From contig CAMARL010000029.1 in NCBI GenBank assembly GCA_945860325.1, positions 1 to 14,376 on the forward strand: a stretch of 14,376 nucleotides of DNA, in the 5' to 3' direction. Below, one piece after another: positions 1 through 7,045 of the stretch. Numbering within the stretch: the first letter of the stretch is position 1; every line of letters begins with the position of its first letter. This DNA is from Spirosoma fluviale. GTDB taxonomy: Bacteria; Bacteroidota; Bacteroidia; Cytophagales; Spirosomataceae. The position numbers and the translations under genes are program-made. Below the pieces are notes generated by a model. The model was given only the letters and a program-made list of their open reading frames with translations. It was not told the DNA's origin and made no database searches.

Positions 1-273
1 AGGCATATCTTTATGCAAAGACAGTGAAAAACCTTGATCCGATTTACCGATAAATTCAAGAAACTTTTGAATGGCTATGCCAGCCGTATTTTTTGAAACT
101 TCCTTTGGCAATCGGCCCTCGTCTCCCGTAATTTCGATTATTTCGATACCGGGGGAATCCTTTTTAACCAAGACTACTTCGTCACCAGGATGGTTTACGG
201 CAAAACCAAAAATATCAAATCCACAAGCCACATTGGCCACAGTGGCAGGAGCATAAACACGTATTTTTTCCAT
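1..273 (-). CDS. thrB: Homoserine kinase, N-terminal fragment (cut by window edge)
   Basis: This is the first 91 codons of a GHMP-family small-molecule kinase. The frame begins at the ATG at 273 and runs off the left edge without a stop. The product starts MEKIRVYAPATVANVACGFD, the N-terminal signature of homoserine kinase (P-A-T-x-A-N-x-x-x-G-F-D); the glycine-rich ATP loop of the GHMP fold would lie beyond the window. The family phosphorylates homoserine to O-phosphohomoserine, the step before threonine synthase, in the cytoplasm. It starts only 2 bases after the thrA stop codon, so the two are almost certainly co-transcribed and probably translationally coupled. The adjacent homoserine dehydrogenase makes its substrate, which supports the assignment over other GHMP kinases. 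Threonine synthase would be the expected next gene, but it is not visible here. Confidence 0.93.
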   Translation of the reverse strand, partial: MEKIRVYAPATVANVACGFDIFGFAVNHPGDEVVLVKKDSPGIEIIEITGDEGRLPKEVSKNTAGIAIQKFLEFIGKSDQGFSLSLHKDMP

Positions 274-275
274 AT

Positions 276-2738
276 TTATCCTAAATAACTGCCTAATGAA
301 ACGATGTCGGCAAATACGCCTGAAGCAGTAACTTCCGCCCCAGCACCAGGTCCCTTAATGACTAAAGGCCTATCATGATATCTTTTAGTTGTAAATGCAA
401 TCACATTATCTGCTCCATCCATTTGATAAAAAGGATGCGAAGAATCCACTTCCTTTAGCCCTATAGTGATTTTCTGATCCTCTAAAGTGGCGATATATCG
501 CAAAACACGGCCATTGGCATGTGCTTGATTAACCAAATTCTCGAAATATGCATTCTGATTTTTCAACTCATCAAAAAATGCGTCAACCGTCGGCGCCATT
601 TCGCATGAACTTGGAATAATAGGCGAAATGGTAATATCTGAAAACTCTAATTTCAATCCGATTTCCCTACTTAAAATCAATATTTTTCGAGCCACATCCA
701 TCCCACTCAAATCTTCACGTGGATCTGGTTCGGTATATCCCTTTTTCTTTGCCTCCATTAAAACATCCACAAAGGATTTACCAGGAACAAAGGAATTAAA
801 TAAATAAGATAAGGTTCCAGACAAGATACCTTCAATTTTTTCAAAACGATCACCCGATGAAATTAATCCTTGTAAGGTATTGATCACGGGTAAACCTGCA
901 CCCACATTCGTTTCGTATAAAAACTTAACTCCCTTAGCTAAAGCGGTTTGATGCAATTCTGCATAAAGCGCATATGGACCCGAATTAGCTACTTTATTGG
1001 GTGTAACAACGGATACATTAGCATGAAATAAGCCTAAATAAAATTGGTAAATATCTTTACTCGCCGTACAATCTGCAAAGATTGAATTAGGCAAATTCAA
1101 TTGCTTTAAATCAGCCACAAATGCATTTAAATCATTTTCGGAACCCTTTGAACCTAATATTTCAATGGCCTTTTTAAGATCAATCCCGGTTTCATCGATG
1201 TATTGCTTCCGGCTGTTGGCCAGACCGACCAACTTAATTTTCAATCCTTTATACTTAGCTAGATATCGCTCTTGGCCTATCAATTGGGCCAATAATGTCT
1301 TGCCAATCAATCCAGTTCCCACTAAAAAAAGATGCAAGGTTTTTAGTTGGGAAAAGAAGAAAGTCTCATGAATAACATTCAAAGCCTTAGACAAATCCTT
1401 TTGCTCAATCACCACAGAAATATTCAATTCAGAAGACCCCTGTGCCGTAGCTACGATATTAATTCCATTCTTACCTAAAACGGAGAACAATTTACCACTC
1501 ACACCTGTGTGCTTTCTCATTCCCTCTCCCACTACAGCGATCACAGAAAGATCATTTTGTATATCAATTCCCTCGATATCACCTGACTCAATCTCAGCAA
1601 AAAACTCTAGGTGCAAGATCTCTTTCACCTTTTCTGAAACCTGAGGCTCAATAGCGAAACAAATAGAATGCTCCGATGAGGCTTGAGAAATCAAAATCAC
1701 CGAAATTTTTTCCCGAGCTAAGACCGTAAATAATTTAGCTGATACCCCAGCCACACCGATCATCCCAGAACCCTGTAAATTAACGAGCGACAAATGATCA
1801 ATTGAACTTATGCCTGTGATAATGTAAGGACTTAAGGTAGACTTTTTGCTAATGACGGTCCCCTTAAATGTAGCGTTAAATGTGTTTAATACTCGAATAG
1901 GTATGTTTTTAGCAAAGGCAGGTTGTAAAGAAGGGGGATAAATTACCTTGGCCCCAAAATGAGTTAACTCCATCCCTTCTGCATACGAAATAGAAGAGAT
2001 CGTAAAAGCAGCAGATACCTTGCGAGGATCCGAGGTCATCATTCCGTCCACATCGGTCCATATTTCAATCTCCTTCACATCTAAAGCAGCGCCAAAAACA
2101 GAAGCTGTATAATCGGAACCACCCCGACCCAAAGTCGTAGTGTCACCATTGTTATCCGAACCAATAAAACCTGTGATTAAAAAAATTTTATCCGCATTAT
2201 CCTTGAAATAAGATTGTATTAAAGGATTTGTTTCTGAAAATAGCACCTCGGATTTACCAAAATTTCGATTGGTTTTGACTAAAATTCTTGCGTCCACATA
2301 TGCAACGGGCAGACCTTTTTGCTGCAAAACCGAAAAAATCAATTGGGTCGATAAACGTTCCCCAAAACTCACTAACAAATCAGAAGTCTTTGGTGAAATC
2401 TCCTTAATTAAACTTATTCCTTTTAAAACATCACGTAATTCGTTGATTAATGTACGGATTTGAGCAATCACTTGGGACTGGCCCGTAACAGGAATAAAGT
2501 GCTTGATAATCTCGAAATGCCGATTTTCAATATCTTCAATGATAGAATTATCTATATTTTTTCTCTTGGAGGCTAGGTTTCCTGCTTCTAATAATTGGTT
2601 TGTCACACCACTCATGGCGGAGAAAACCACTGCAAATTTAGTTTGAGCCTTACAATTCGATTCGATGATCGAAATAACAGATTGAATGCTGATTACACTA
2701 CCACAACTCGTACCTCCAAATTTTAAAATCTTTTCCAT
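276..2738 (-). CDS. thrA: Bifunctional aspartate kinase / homoserine dehydrogenase I
   Basis: This 820-residue fusion phosphorylates aspartate and later reduces aspartate semialdehyde to homoserine, the first and third steps of the threonine/methionine branch. The kinase domain spans about residues 1-300, with KFGGTS at 6-11 and GRGGSDYTA at 204-212. Two ACT regulatory domains follow (about 313-385 and 395-460), the usual site of threonine feedback. The homoserine dehydrogenase part starts with the Rossmann loop GTGLIG at 474-479; it has TPNKVAN (579-585), ETNVGAGLP (609-617) and GYTEPDPREDLSGMD (667-681), so both activities look intact. Length matches E. coli ThrA (about 820). I chose the ATG at 2738, giving MEKILKFGGTS, because kinases of this family begin about five residues before KFGG. 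An upstream in-frame ATG at 2801 would add 21 hydrophobic residues not expected in the family. thrB follows after 2 bases. Confidence 0.97.
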   Translation of the reverse strand: MEKILKFGGTSCGSVISIQSVISIIESNCKAQTKFAVVFSAMSGVTNQLLEAGNLASKRKNIDNSIIEDIENRHFEIIKHFIPVTGQSQVIAQIRTLINELRDVLKGISLIKEISPKTSDLLVSFGERLSTQLIFSVLQQKGLPVAYVDARILVKTNRNFGKSEVLFSETNPLIQSYFKDNADKIFLITGFIGSDNNGDTTTLGRGGSDYTASVFGAALDVKEIEIWTDVDGMMTSDPRKVSAAFTISSISYAEGMELTHFGAKVIYPPSLQPAFAKNIPIRVLNTFNATFKGTVISKKSTLSPYIITGISSIDHLSLVNLQGSGMIGVAGVSAKLFTVLAREKISVILISQASSEHSICFAIEPQVSEKVKEILHLEFFAEIESGDIEGIDIQNDLSVIAVVGEGMRKHTGVSGKLFSVLGKNGINIVATAQGSSELNISVVIEQKDLSKALNVIHETFFFSQLKTLHLFLVGTGLIGKTLLAQLIGQERYLAKYKGLKIKLVGLANSRKQYIDETGIDLKKAIEILGSKGSENDLNAFVADLKQLNLPNSIFADCTASKDIYQFYLGLFHANVSVVTPNKVANSGPYALYAELHQTALAKGVKFLYETNVGAGLPVINTLQGLISSGDRFEKIEGILSGTLSYLFNSFVPGKSFVDVLMEAKKKGYTEPDPREDLSGMDVARKILILSREIGLKLEFSDITISPIIPSSCEMAPTVDAFFDELKNQNAYFENLVNQAHANGRVLRYIATLEDQKITIGLKEVDSSHPFYQMDGADNVIAFTTKRYHDRPLVIKGPGAGAEVTASGVFADIVSLGSYLG

Positions 2739-2789
2739 CAAATACGAAAACAAAATGACTCTTATCTCTACAAACAGACAAGAAAGTGA

Positions 2790-2820
2790 GCAAATATACA
2801 ATATTAGGCTGTATTTTTGC
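2790..2820. repeat. Imperfect inverted repeat over the thrA promoter region
   Basis: GCAAATATACA (2790-2800) and TGTATTTTTGC (2810-2820) are inverted copies matching at 10 of 11 positions around a 9-base spacer. The right arm covers the last codons of the DUF421 gene and the left arm covers the candidate -7 element of thrA. It could be a dimeric repressor's operator or a weak hairpin at the end of the upstream transcript. In AT-rich DNA chance occurrence is also possible. Confidence 0.35.
2791..2798 (-). promoter_or_regulatory. Candidate Bacteroidota -7 promoter element for thrA
   Basis: The minus strand reads TATATTTG here, an exact match to the Bacteroidota -7 consensus TAnnTTTG. It lies 52 bases before the thrA ATG at 2738, giving a plausible leader of roughly 45 bases in the 65-base gap after the DUF421 gene. 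No clear TTTG -33 element is visible about 20 bases upstream, so the assignment rests on one short motif. If real, thrAB has its own promoter and is not only read through from exbB-exbD-DUF421. Confidence 0.4.
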
Positions 2821-3316
2821 CTATCACTTGATGACCTTTATGCTTTCTTTTGGTACTTTTCTTGAAATTACTCGAAAGCACAGAGATATTACCATCCACT
2901 TCAAACATCGCTAGATTAACTAATTCAACACTTCCCACCCCATGCTCACGAACCACAGCGTTCAGTTGGTCTACCGAAATTTGCGCTTTTTTCAATCCAT
3001 CCAATTTAACTTCGCCTTGATATATTAACATAATGGGCTCACCTTCGATGGCCTTGGTAAATGCTTTACTAAACAAGGATATTTTTTTGAATACATAATT
3101 CATCAGGAAAAGTGAAAATGCCGCCACTAATCCACCCTCTAAAGACGTATCATCCCCTACCATCGCATTTTGAACTGAATTAGAAATCAATAAAATGAAA
3201 ACTAAATCGATGATCGATAATTGCGCAAACTCTTTCTTTCCAAAAACACGAATAGCCGCCACGATGAACACGTAAACGGCTATTGATTTCAGGGCAATAT
3301 TCAAGTAGCCTTCCAT
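2804..3316 (-). CDS. DUF421 (YetF-like) inner-membrane protein
   Basis: This 170-residue protein has the layout of the DUF421/YetF family: an N-terminal membrane part with about three hydrophobic helices (roughly residues 7-22, 35-50 and 61-77), then a soluble C-terminal domain. The family signature R-x-x-G-K-K-E-F-A-Q-L-S-x-x-D is at about 23-37. The C-terminal domain shows V-R-E-H-G-V (122-127) and M-F-E-V-D-G-N-I-S-V (137-146), matching the family pattern. The tail is lysine-rich and likely cytoplasmic. The biochemical role of the family is not established; Bacillus homologues have been linked to spores or envelope properties. The gene starts 5 bases after the exbD stop, so it is probably the last gene of the exbB-exbD group. 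Family membership is fairly sure; function is unknown. Confidence 0.85.
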   Translation of the reverse strand: MEGYLNIALKSIAVYVFIVAAIRVFGKKEFAQLSIIDLVFILLISNSVQNAMVGDDTSLEGGLVAAFSLFLMNYVFKKISLFSKAFTKAIEGEPIMLIYQGEVKLDGLKKAQISVDQLNAVVREHGVGSVELVNLAMFEVDGNISVLSSNFKKSTKRKHKGHQVIGKNTA

Positions 3317-3321
3317 ACGTT

Positions 3322-3732
3322 TTATTTTTTCTTCTCAGCTGCCATCACCATAGAAAGGTTGTTTTTGGCAGCTAAATCATACAAATCAGTCAAATCCTGT
3401 ACGGTACGCGTTTTATCTATTGATATAATCAAAGAGGTAGCTTTCTTCGTTTGTAAAATAACTTTTAAAACCGAATCAACTTGTTCTATCGCAATACCAT
3501 TCGCATTTCCATCCAAATAAAATGAATTATTGGCATCCACCGACAAACGAATCGACTCCACTACAGGCGGAGTAACCTTGGTAGAATCAGCCTTTGGAAG
3601 CAATAAACGAATAGCATCCGGAGAAGCTAAAGTCGATATCATTAAAAAAAACATCAATAAGAAAAACAAAATATCCGCTAACGCACCTGTCTCCACCTCG
3701 GATGCTTCTCTTTCGCGCTTTCTAAAATTCAT
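3322..3732 (-). CDS. exbD: ExbD/TolR-family proton-channel subunit
   Basis: This 136-residue ExbD/TolR protein pairs with the ExbB subunit encoded just before it. In this family the pair forms an inner-membrane channel that turns proton-motive force into motion used by TonB or Tol proteins. It has the expected short basic cytoplasmic N-terminus (MNFRKRERE), one transmembrane helix (about residues 19-37) starting with the conserved membrane aspartate D20 in LADILFF, and a periplasmic C-terminal domain. I chose the ATG at 3732. An in-frame ATG at 3771 would add 13 residues and lie inside exbB, whereas the chosen start gives the normal short N-terminus 4 bases after the exbB stop. ExbD and TolR cannot be separated here; no tonB, tolA or tolB is visible next to it. 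Confidence 0.93.
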   Translation of the reverse strand: MNFRKREREASEVETGALADILFFLLMFFLMISTLASPDAIRLLLPKADSTKVTPPVVESIRLSVDANNSFYLDGNANGIAIEQVDSVLKVILQTKKATSLIISIDKTRTVQDLTDLYDLAAKNNLSMVMAAEKKK

Positions 3733-3736
3733 ACAA

Positions 3737-4408
3737 TTATTTTTTATTAGCTGGCTTATGCAATAAATCAATAAAATCCATCGCTACAATTTCCATCTTA
3801 TTAATACTGCGATCAATCATGGTCATTAACAAGGTATACAATACATAGGCAATGATACCCACAATTAAACCTGAAGCGGAAGTAACCATTTTCTCATAGA
3901 TACCTGAAGCGATCGTCGAGATCTCAATTTTGTTTGAAGTAGAAATATTATGAAACGTACGAATCATACCCGTAACCGTTCCCAAGAATCCAAACATCGG
4001 TGCAATACGTGCAATCGAACTCAAAATACCTAAGTTCTTTTCCATGTTGTAAATTTCCAACTTAGCCTTGTTCTCAATCGCACTTTCAATTTCACGGATG
4101 GGAGAACCTAAACGACCCAATCCACGCTCTAACATATTGGCAATGGGGAATTTAGAATTCTTGCAATAGGTGATGGCGGCTTGAATATTACCGGCCAATA
4201 AAAGTTCATTGATGTTATGAAGAAAGTTCTCGTCTATTTTAGTCGTCTTTCTGATATACAAATACCTTTCAATAAATAAAAAGACAGCAACACTGAACAA
4301 GAACAAGATTGGATACATCACATACCCTCCTTTTTCCAATAAACTTAAAATGGTGAATTCTTCTTGAGCGGTTGCTTGTAACAGAATTAAATTAAGTATC
4401 GATGACAT
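3737..4408 (-). CDS. exbB: ExbB/TolQ/MotA-family proton-channel protein
   Basis: This 223-residue protein has three hydrophobic segments in the family arrangement: one near the N-terminus (about residues 30-48), a cytoplasmic domain, then two closely spaced helices (about 130-152 and 172-195). The second holds MFGFLGTVTGMI (138-149) and the third VTSASGLIVGIIAY (175-188), the two most conserved blocks of ExbB/TolQ, which line the channel and hold conserved threonine or serine residues. It forms the motor pentamer around ExbD. The start at 4408 leaves about 29 residues before the first helix; these include a short hydrophobic stretch LNLILLQATAQ that could be periplasmic or a weak signal. exbD follows 4 bases after its stop. 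Bacteroidota often carry several exbBD sets, so this pair may serve TonB-dependent uptake or envelope maintenance. Confidence 0.93.
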   Translation of the reverse strand: MSSILNLILLQATAQEEFTILSLLEKGGYVMYPILFLFSVAVFLFIERYLYIRKTTKIDENFLHNINELLLAGNIQAAITYCKNSKFPIANMLERGLGRLGSPIREIESAIENKAKLEIYNMEKNLGILSSIARIAPMFGFLGTVTGMIRTFHNISTSNKIEISTIASGIYEKMVTSASGLIVGIIAYVLYTLLMTMIDRSINKMEIVAMDFIDLLHKPANKK

Positions 4409-4478
4409 AAATATTTGTTGAAAAATTTAATAACACTTTATAACCTTAAAGATTATCATTTTAATTGTTTTTTTCAAA

Positions 4479-4495
4479 AAAAAGCACATCTTTTT
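4479..4495. terminator. Weak AT-rich hairpin between ppx-like gene and exbB
   Basis: AAAAAG (4479-4484) and CTTTTT (4490-4495) form a 6-pair stem with a 5-base loop, and on the minus strand further T residues follow. It lies just after the stop of the Ppx/GppA gene and could act as a weak terminator. The stem has a single G-C pair, so stability is poor. The rest of the 91-base gap is A/T-rich, and I see no clear TAnnTTTG box for exbB in it. Confidence 0.25.
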
Positions 4496-4499
4496 AGCT

Positions 4500-5432
4500 T
4501 TATTTATTCTGAAGAAACCAATAGCCCTCTTTCAAACTATAAGAAGACACCCACATATTTCCAATGGTTAATTTCTCCAAAACTGTGGCTATCAAAACAT
4601 TAGCATAAGGTAATATGCCCGCCCTAAAAGCTTTCATCCCCTTGATATTTTGTCGGCCTACAAAATCAGTTTCTTGAACCAATTTCTTTTGTTGGTAAAA
4701 CTGCGTTATAACCAATTCAGAAGCAGGAGGAATGACGCTACCTGGAATATGCGCATTAGCTAAATCCCAAATGGTTTCAAAGGCACCTGCGGCACCTATC
4801 AAAACGCTAGGTTTACGTGTAGCGCATTCGGTAAACAAAGGTTTCATTTGATCTAAAACATAGGTTTGCAGTTCGGCTAATTGAGATGAGTGGAAGTAAG
4901 CATCTTTTTGGAATAAGGATAACAGCCGCAAACCACCCAGCTCTAAACTAATTTTGAATAAAATTCCTGTTCCGTCAAATAAAATGAATTCCACGCTACC
5001 TCCCCCAATATCCATGACTAAGCTAACCGGATTCCATGGCTTCGGCAATGAATGATAAATTCCATGGTAAATCAAATCCGCTTCTTCAATCCCAGAAATA
5101 ACTTGAATTTTAATGCCTAATCGACGATCCACTTCTGCTAGAAATTGTTGCGTATTGGAAGCCCTTCGTAAAATACTCGTGCCTATGGCATGAATTTGAT
5201 TGATTTCACAACCATTTGCCAAAGCGACTTCTCTAAATTCCGTTAAAGCCATTAACGCACGATCCATCGCATCGTTTTGTAAAATCCCAGTTTCCATGGC
5301 GCCTAAGCCCAACTGTACCGGTCGCTGTAATTGGCAAATTATCTGCAGGGGTTCCGAAATATTTCCAGGAGTAGCCACTAAAAGTTGGAAGGTATTTGTA
5401 CCTAAATCGATGATTGCAGTTGGCTGTGGCAT
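4500..5432 (-). CDS. Ppx/GppA-family phosphatase (exopolyphosphatase-like)
   Basis: This 310-residue protein belongs to the ASKHA-fold Ppx/GppA family, which hydrolyses polyphosphate and/or pppGpp. Visible motifs are the first phosphate loop AIIDLGTNTFQLLVA (6-20), the GIEEADLIYHG block (114-124) and the second phosphate loop MDIGGGSVEF (140-149), followed by IGAAGAFETI (about 212-221). It is the short, single-module form: E. coli Ppx and GppA are about 500 residues because they carry an extra C-terminal HD-like region that is absent here. Substrate preference cannot be read from the sequence. The start at 5432 puts the phosphate loop at the very N-terminus, as is normal. It is transcribed divergently from the TPR gene and sits upstream of exbB with a 91-base gap, so it is probably its own unit. 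Confidence 0.9.
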   Translation of the reverse strand: MPQPTAIIDLGTNTFQLLVATPGNISEPLQIICQLQRPVQLGLGAMETGILQNDAMDRALMALTEFREVALANGCEINQIHAIGTSILRRASNTQQFLAEVDRRLGIKIQVISGIEEADLIYHGIYHSLPKPWNPVSLVMDIGGGSVEFILFDGTGILFKISLELGGLRLLSLFQKDAYFHSSQLAELQTYVLDQMKPLFTECATRKPSVLIGAAGAFETIWDLANAHIPGSVIPPASELVITQFYQQKKLVQETDFVGRQNIKGMKAFRAGILPYANVLIATVLEKLTIGNMWVSSYSLKEGYWFLQNK

Positions 5433-5449
5433 TAATTATAATTTTGGAA

Positions 5450-5457
5450 CAAATTTA
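5450..5457 (-). promoter_or_regulatory. Candidate -7 element for the Ppx/GppA gene
   Basis: The minus strand reads TAAATTTG, an exact TAnnTTTG match, 17 bases before the ATG at 5432. That would leave a leader of only about 10 bases, and no good TTTG -33 element is visible. It lies in the 105-base A/T-rich space between the two divergent genes, which must hold promoters for both. I did not find a convincing match for the rightward gene. Confidence 0.25.
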
Positions 5458-5537
5458 GGTTGAAATACTGTTTAAAAATTAAAAATAATTGTTTTAATTT
5501 AGTAAAAATTATCTCGTCTAACCTCCAATAATACTCT

Positions 5538-6941
5538 ATGCTGGATCCCGAATTCGATGAAAACAGAGAAGATATCAATTCTTCCGTTCAAAGATTTGAA
5601 AAGATGTTAAATAATCAAGAGGATTCTTTCTTCGACATTGACACGTTAGAACAAATTGCCGACCATTATTTCATGCAATCCAAGTTTGACGAAGCCTTAC
5701 AAGCATGTGATTTAGGGTTAACCCACTTTCCATATACACTCGAATTAATTATTTTAAAGGCGCAAGTTTTAGGAGAAATTCAAAAACCGGAGGATGCCAT
5801 GGAAATCATTGAAAATGCGATTCTATTATTTCCCACCGATATAGAACTCGTTTTGGTAAAAGGCTCTTTATTGAGTCAAATGGGTCAGCATGAAGCGTCT
5901 GTCAACTTATTTTTGGAGGCTTTAGAGGCTTACGAAGAAAAGGATGAAGTATATTTCAGATTAGGTTTAAGTTATGTGGCCTGGTTCAAACCCCGCGAGG
6001 CGGTTGACATGTTCAAAAAATCACTCGAACATAATCCTGAAAATGAAAATGCCTTAGTCGAATTAGCAAATGCCTTGGATGAAATAGGTAAAATCAACGA
6101 GAGCATACCGTTTTACAAAAAATTTATCGACCAAGATCCTTTTTCATATACTGCCTGGTATAATTTAGGTATCGCTTATTCCAAACTGAAAAAATTTGAA
6201 AAGGCGATTGACGCCTATGAATATTCTTTAGCTATTGAACCAACTTTTGGTTCCTCTTTATTCAATTTAGGGAATACCTATATGAACTTAAAGGACTTTG
6301 AAAAAGCCGAAGAATCATACAAGCAATGCCTCATTTTCGACGATCCCAACCCGGAATTATTTTGTTGCCTCGGCGCAAGCTTAGAAAGGCAAAAGAAATT
6401 TGACGACGCTTTAACCTATTATAAAGATGCTGTTAAGTTGGACCCATTGTGGGATGAGGGATATTATGGATTGGCCGTTTGCCTCACTGAGATGGATAAA
6501 TGGTTTGAATCCTTGCATTTTTTGAAAAAAGCGATTAAGTTGAACGAATCCAATCCCCTTTATTGGATCGGATTAGCTGATGTAGAAGCCTATTTAGGAA
6601 ATACCGCTTCAGCAGACGAAGCCTTTCAAAAGTCCATCGAATTAGAATCGTTCTTTGCGCCTGCTTGGGTTAAATGGGCTCAATTGCACTATGACCTCGA
6701 AGATTTTGAGAAGTCAGCCGACATCATGTTATCGGCAATCGATGAATTACCAGAAGAAGCCGATTTCTATTATCGATCCGCGATTTTCTTAATCAAAGCA
6801 GGCCAATTTAAAGAAGCATTTCATTTTTTAGAATCAGGACTTATCCTAGATTATGACCAACATGTCATCATGTTTGAATATTTCCCTAACCTAGAAACAC
6901 AAAAAGCGATCTTTAAATTGATCCAACAATACAAAAAATAA
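5538..6941 (+). CDS. Tetratricopeptide-repeat (TPR) protein
   Basis: This 467-residue soluble protein is made almost entirely of tandem 34-residue TPR helix pairs, about eleven to twelve by eye, starting near residue 35. Consensus positions are clear, for example FEKAIDAYEYSLAIEPTFGS and DFEKAEESYKQC. There is no signal peptide or membrane segment, so it is probably cytoplasmic and works as a scaffold for protein-protein contacts. The N-terminal 30 residues are acidic and the C-terminus ends with a lysine-rich helix after a conserved-looking EYFPNLETQKAIF stretch. I see no catalytic domain. Similar repeat proteins are common in Bacteroidota, but I cannot assign a partner. It is divergent from the Ppx/GppA gene and followed at 104 bases by the M16 peptidase gene on the same strand. 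The ATG at 5538 has no Shine-Dalgarno box before it. Confidence 0.88.
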   Translation: MLDPEFDENREDINSSVQRFEKMLNNQEDSFFDIDTLEQIADHYFMQSKFDEALQACDLGLTHFPYTLELIILKAQVLGEIQKPEDAMEIIENAILLFPTDIELVLVKGSLLSQMGQHEASVNLFLEALEAYEEKDEVYFRLGLSYVAWFKPREAVDMFKKSLEHNPENENALVELANALDEIGKINESIPFYKKFIDQDPFSYTAWYNLGIAYSKLKKFEKAIDAYEYSLAIEPTFGSSLFNLGNTYMNLKDFEKAEESYKQCLIFDDPNPELFCCLGASLERQKKFDDALTYYKDAVKLDPLWDEGYYGLAVCLTEMDKWFESLHFLKKAIKLNESNPLYWIGLADVEAYLGNTASADEAFQKSIELESFFAPAWVKWAQLHYDLEDFEKSADIMLSAIDELPEEADFYYRSAIFLIKAGQFKEAFHFLESGLILDYDQHVIMFEYFPNLETQKAIFKLIQQYKK

Positions 6942-6961
6942 ATCCTATCGTGGATTTATTT
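6936..6961 (+). terminator. Hairpin overlapping the TPR gene stop codon
   Basis: AAATAAATCC (6936-6945) and GGATTTATTT (6952-6961) form a perfect 10-pair stem around a 6-base loop. The TAA stop (6939-6941) lies in the left arm. There is no T-run directly after it, so it is not a classical intrinsic terminator; it may protect the 3' end or act as a weak terminator. Only three of the pairs are expected to be strong (two G-C near the loop), so stability is moderate. Confidence 0.4.
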
Positions 6962-7045
6962 ATCCAACCATCCTAAAAAAAATATTTCTTGTAGTATTTT
7001 AGGTAATTTAATATTTCAAATTTTAATCAACATTCAATTAACACC

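Noticed and set aside
71..256. 61-codon plus-strand open frame at the left end
   Set aside because: It is antisense to the well-conserved thrB N-terminus and has no recognisable domain.
2739..2803. Possible threonine attenuator or leader peptide before thrA
   Set aside because: The 65-base gap holds no short open frame rich in Thr or Ile codons and no terminator-antiterminator pair.
3733..3771. Longer exbD start at 3771
   Set aside because: It would overlap the end of exbB and add 13 residues to a family that starts with a short basic N-terminus; the ATG at 3732 fits better.
6972..7003. Inverted repeat CCTAAAA...TTTTAGG upstream of the M16 gene
   Set aside because: Only 7 pairs with an 18-base loop in very A/T-rich DNA; no T-run or promoter element ties it to a function.
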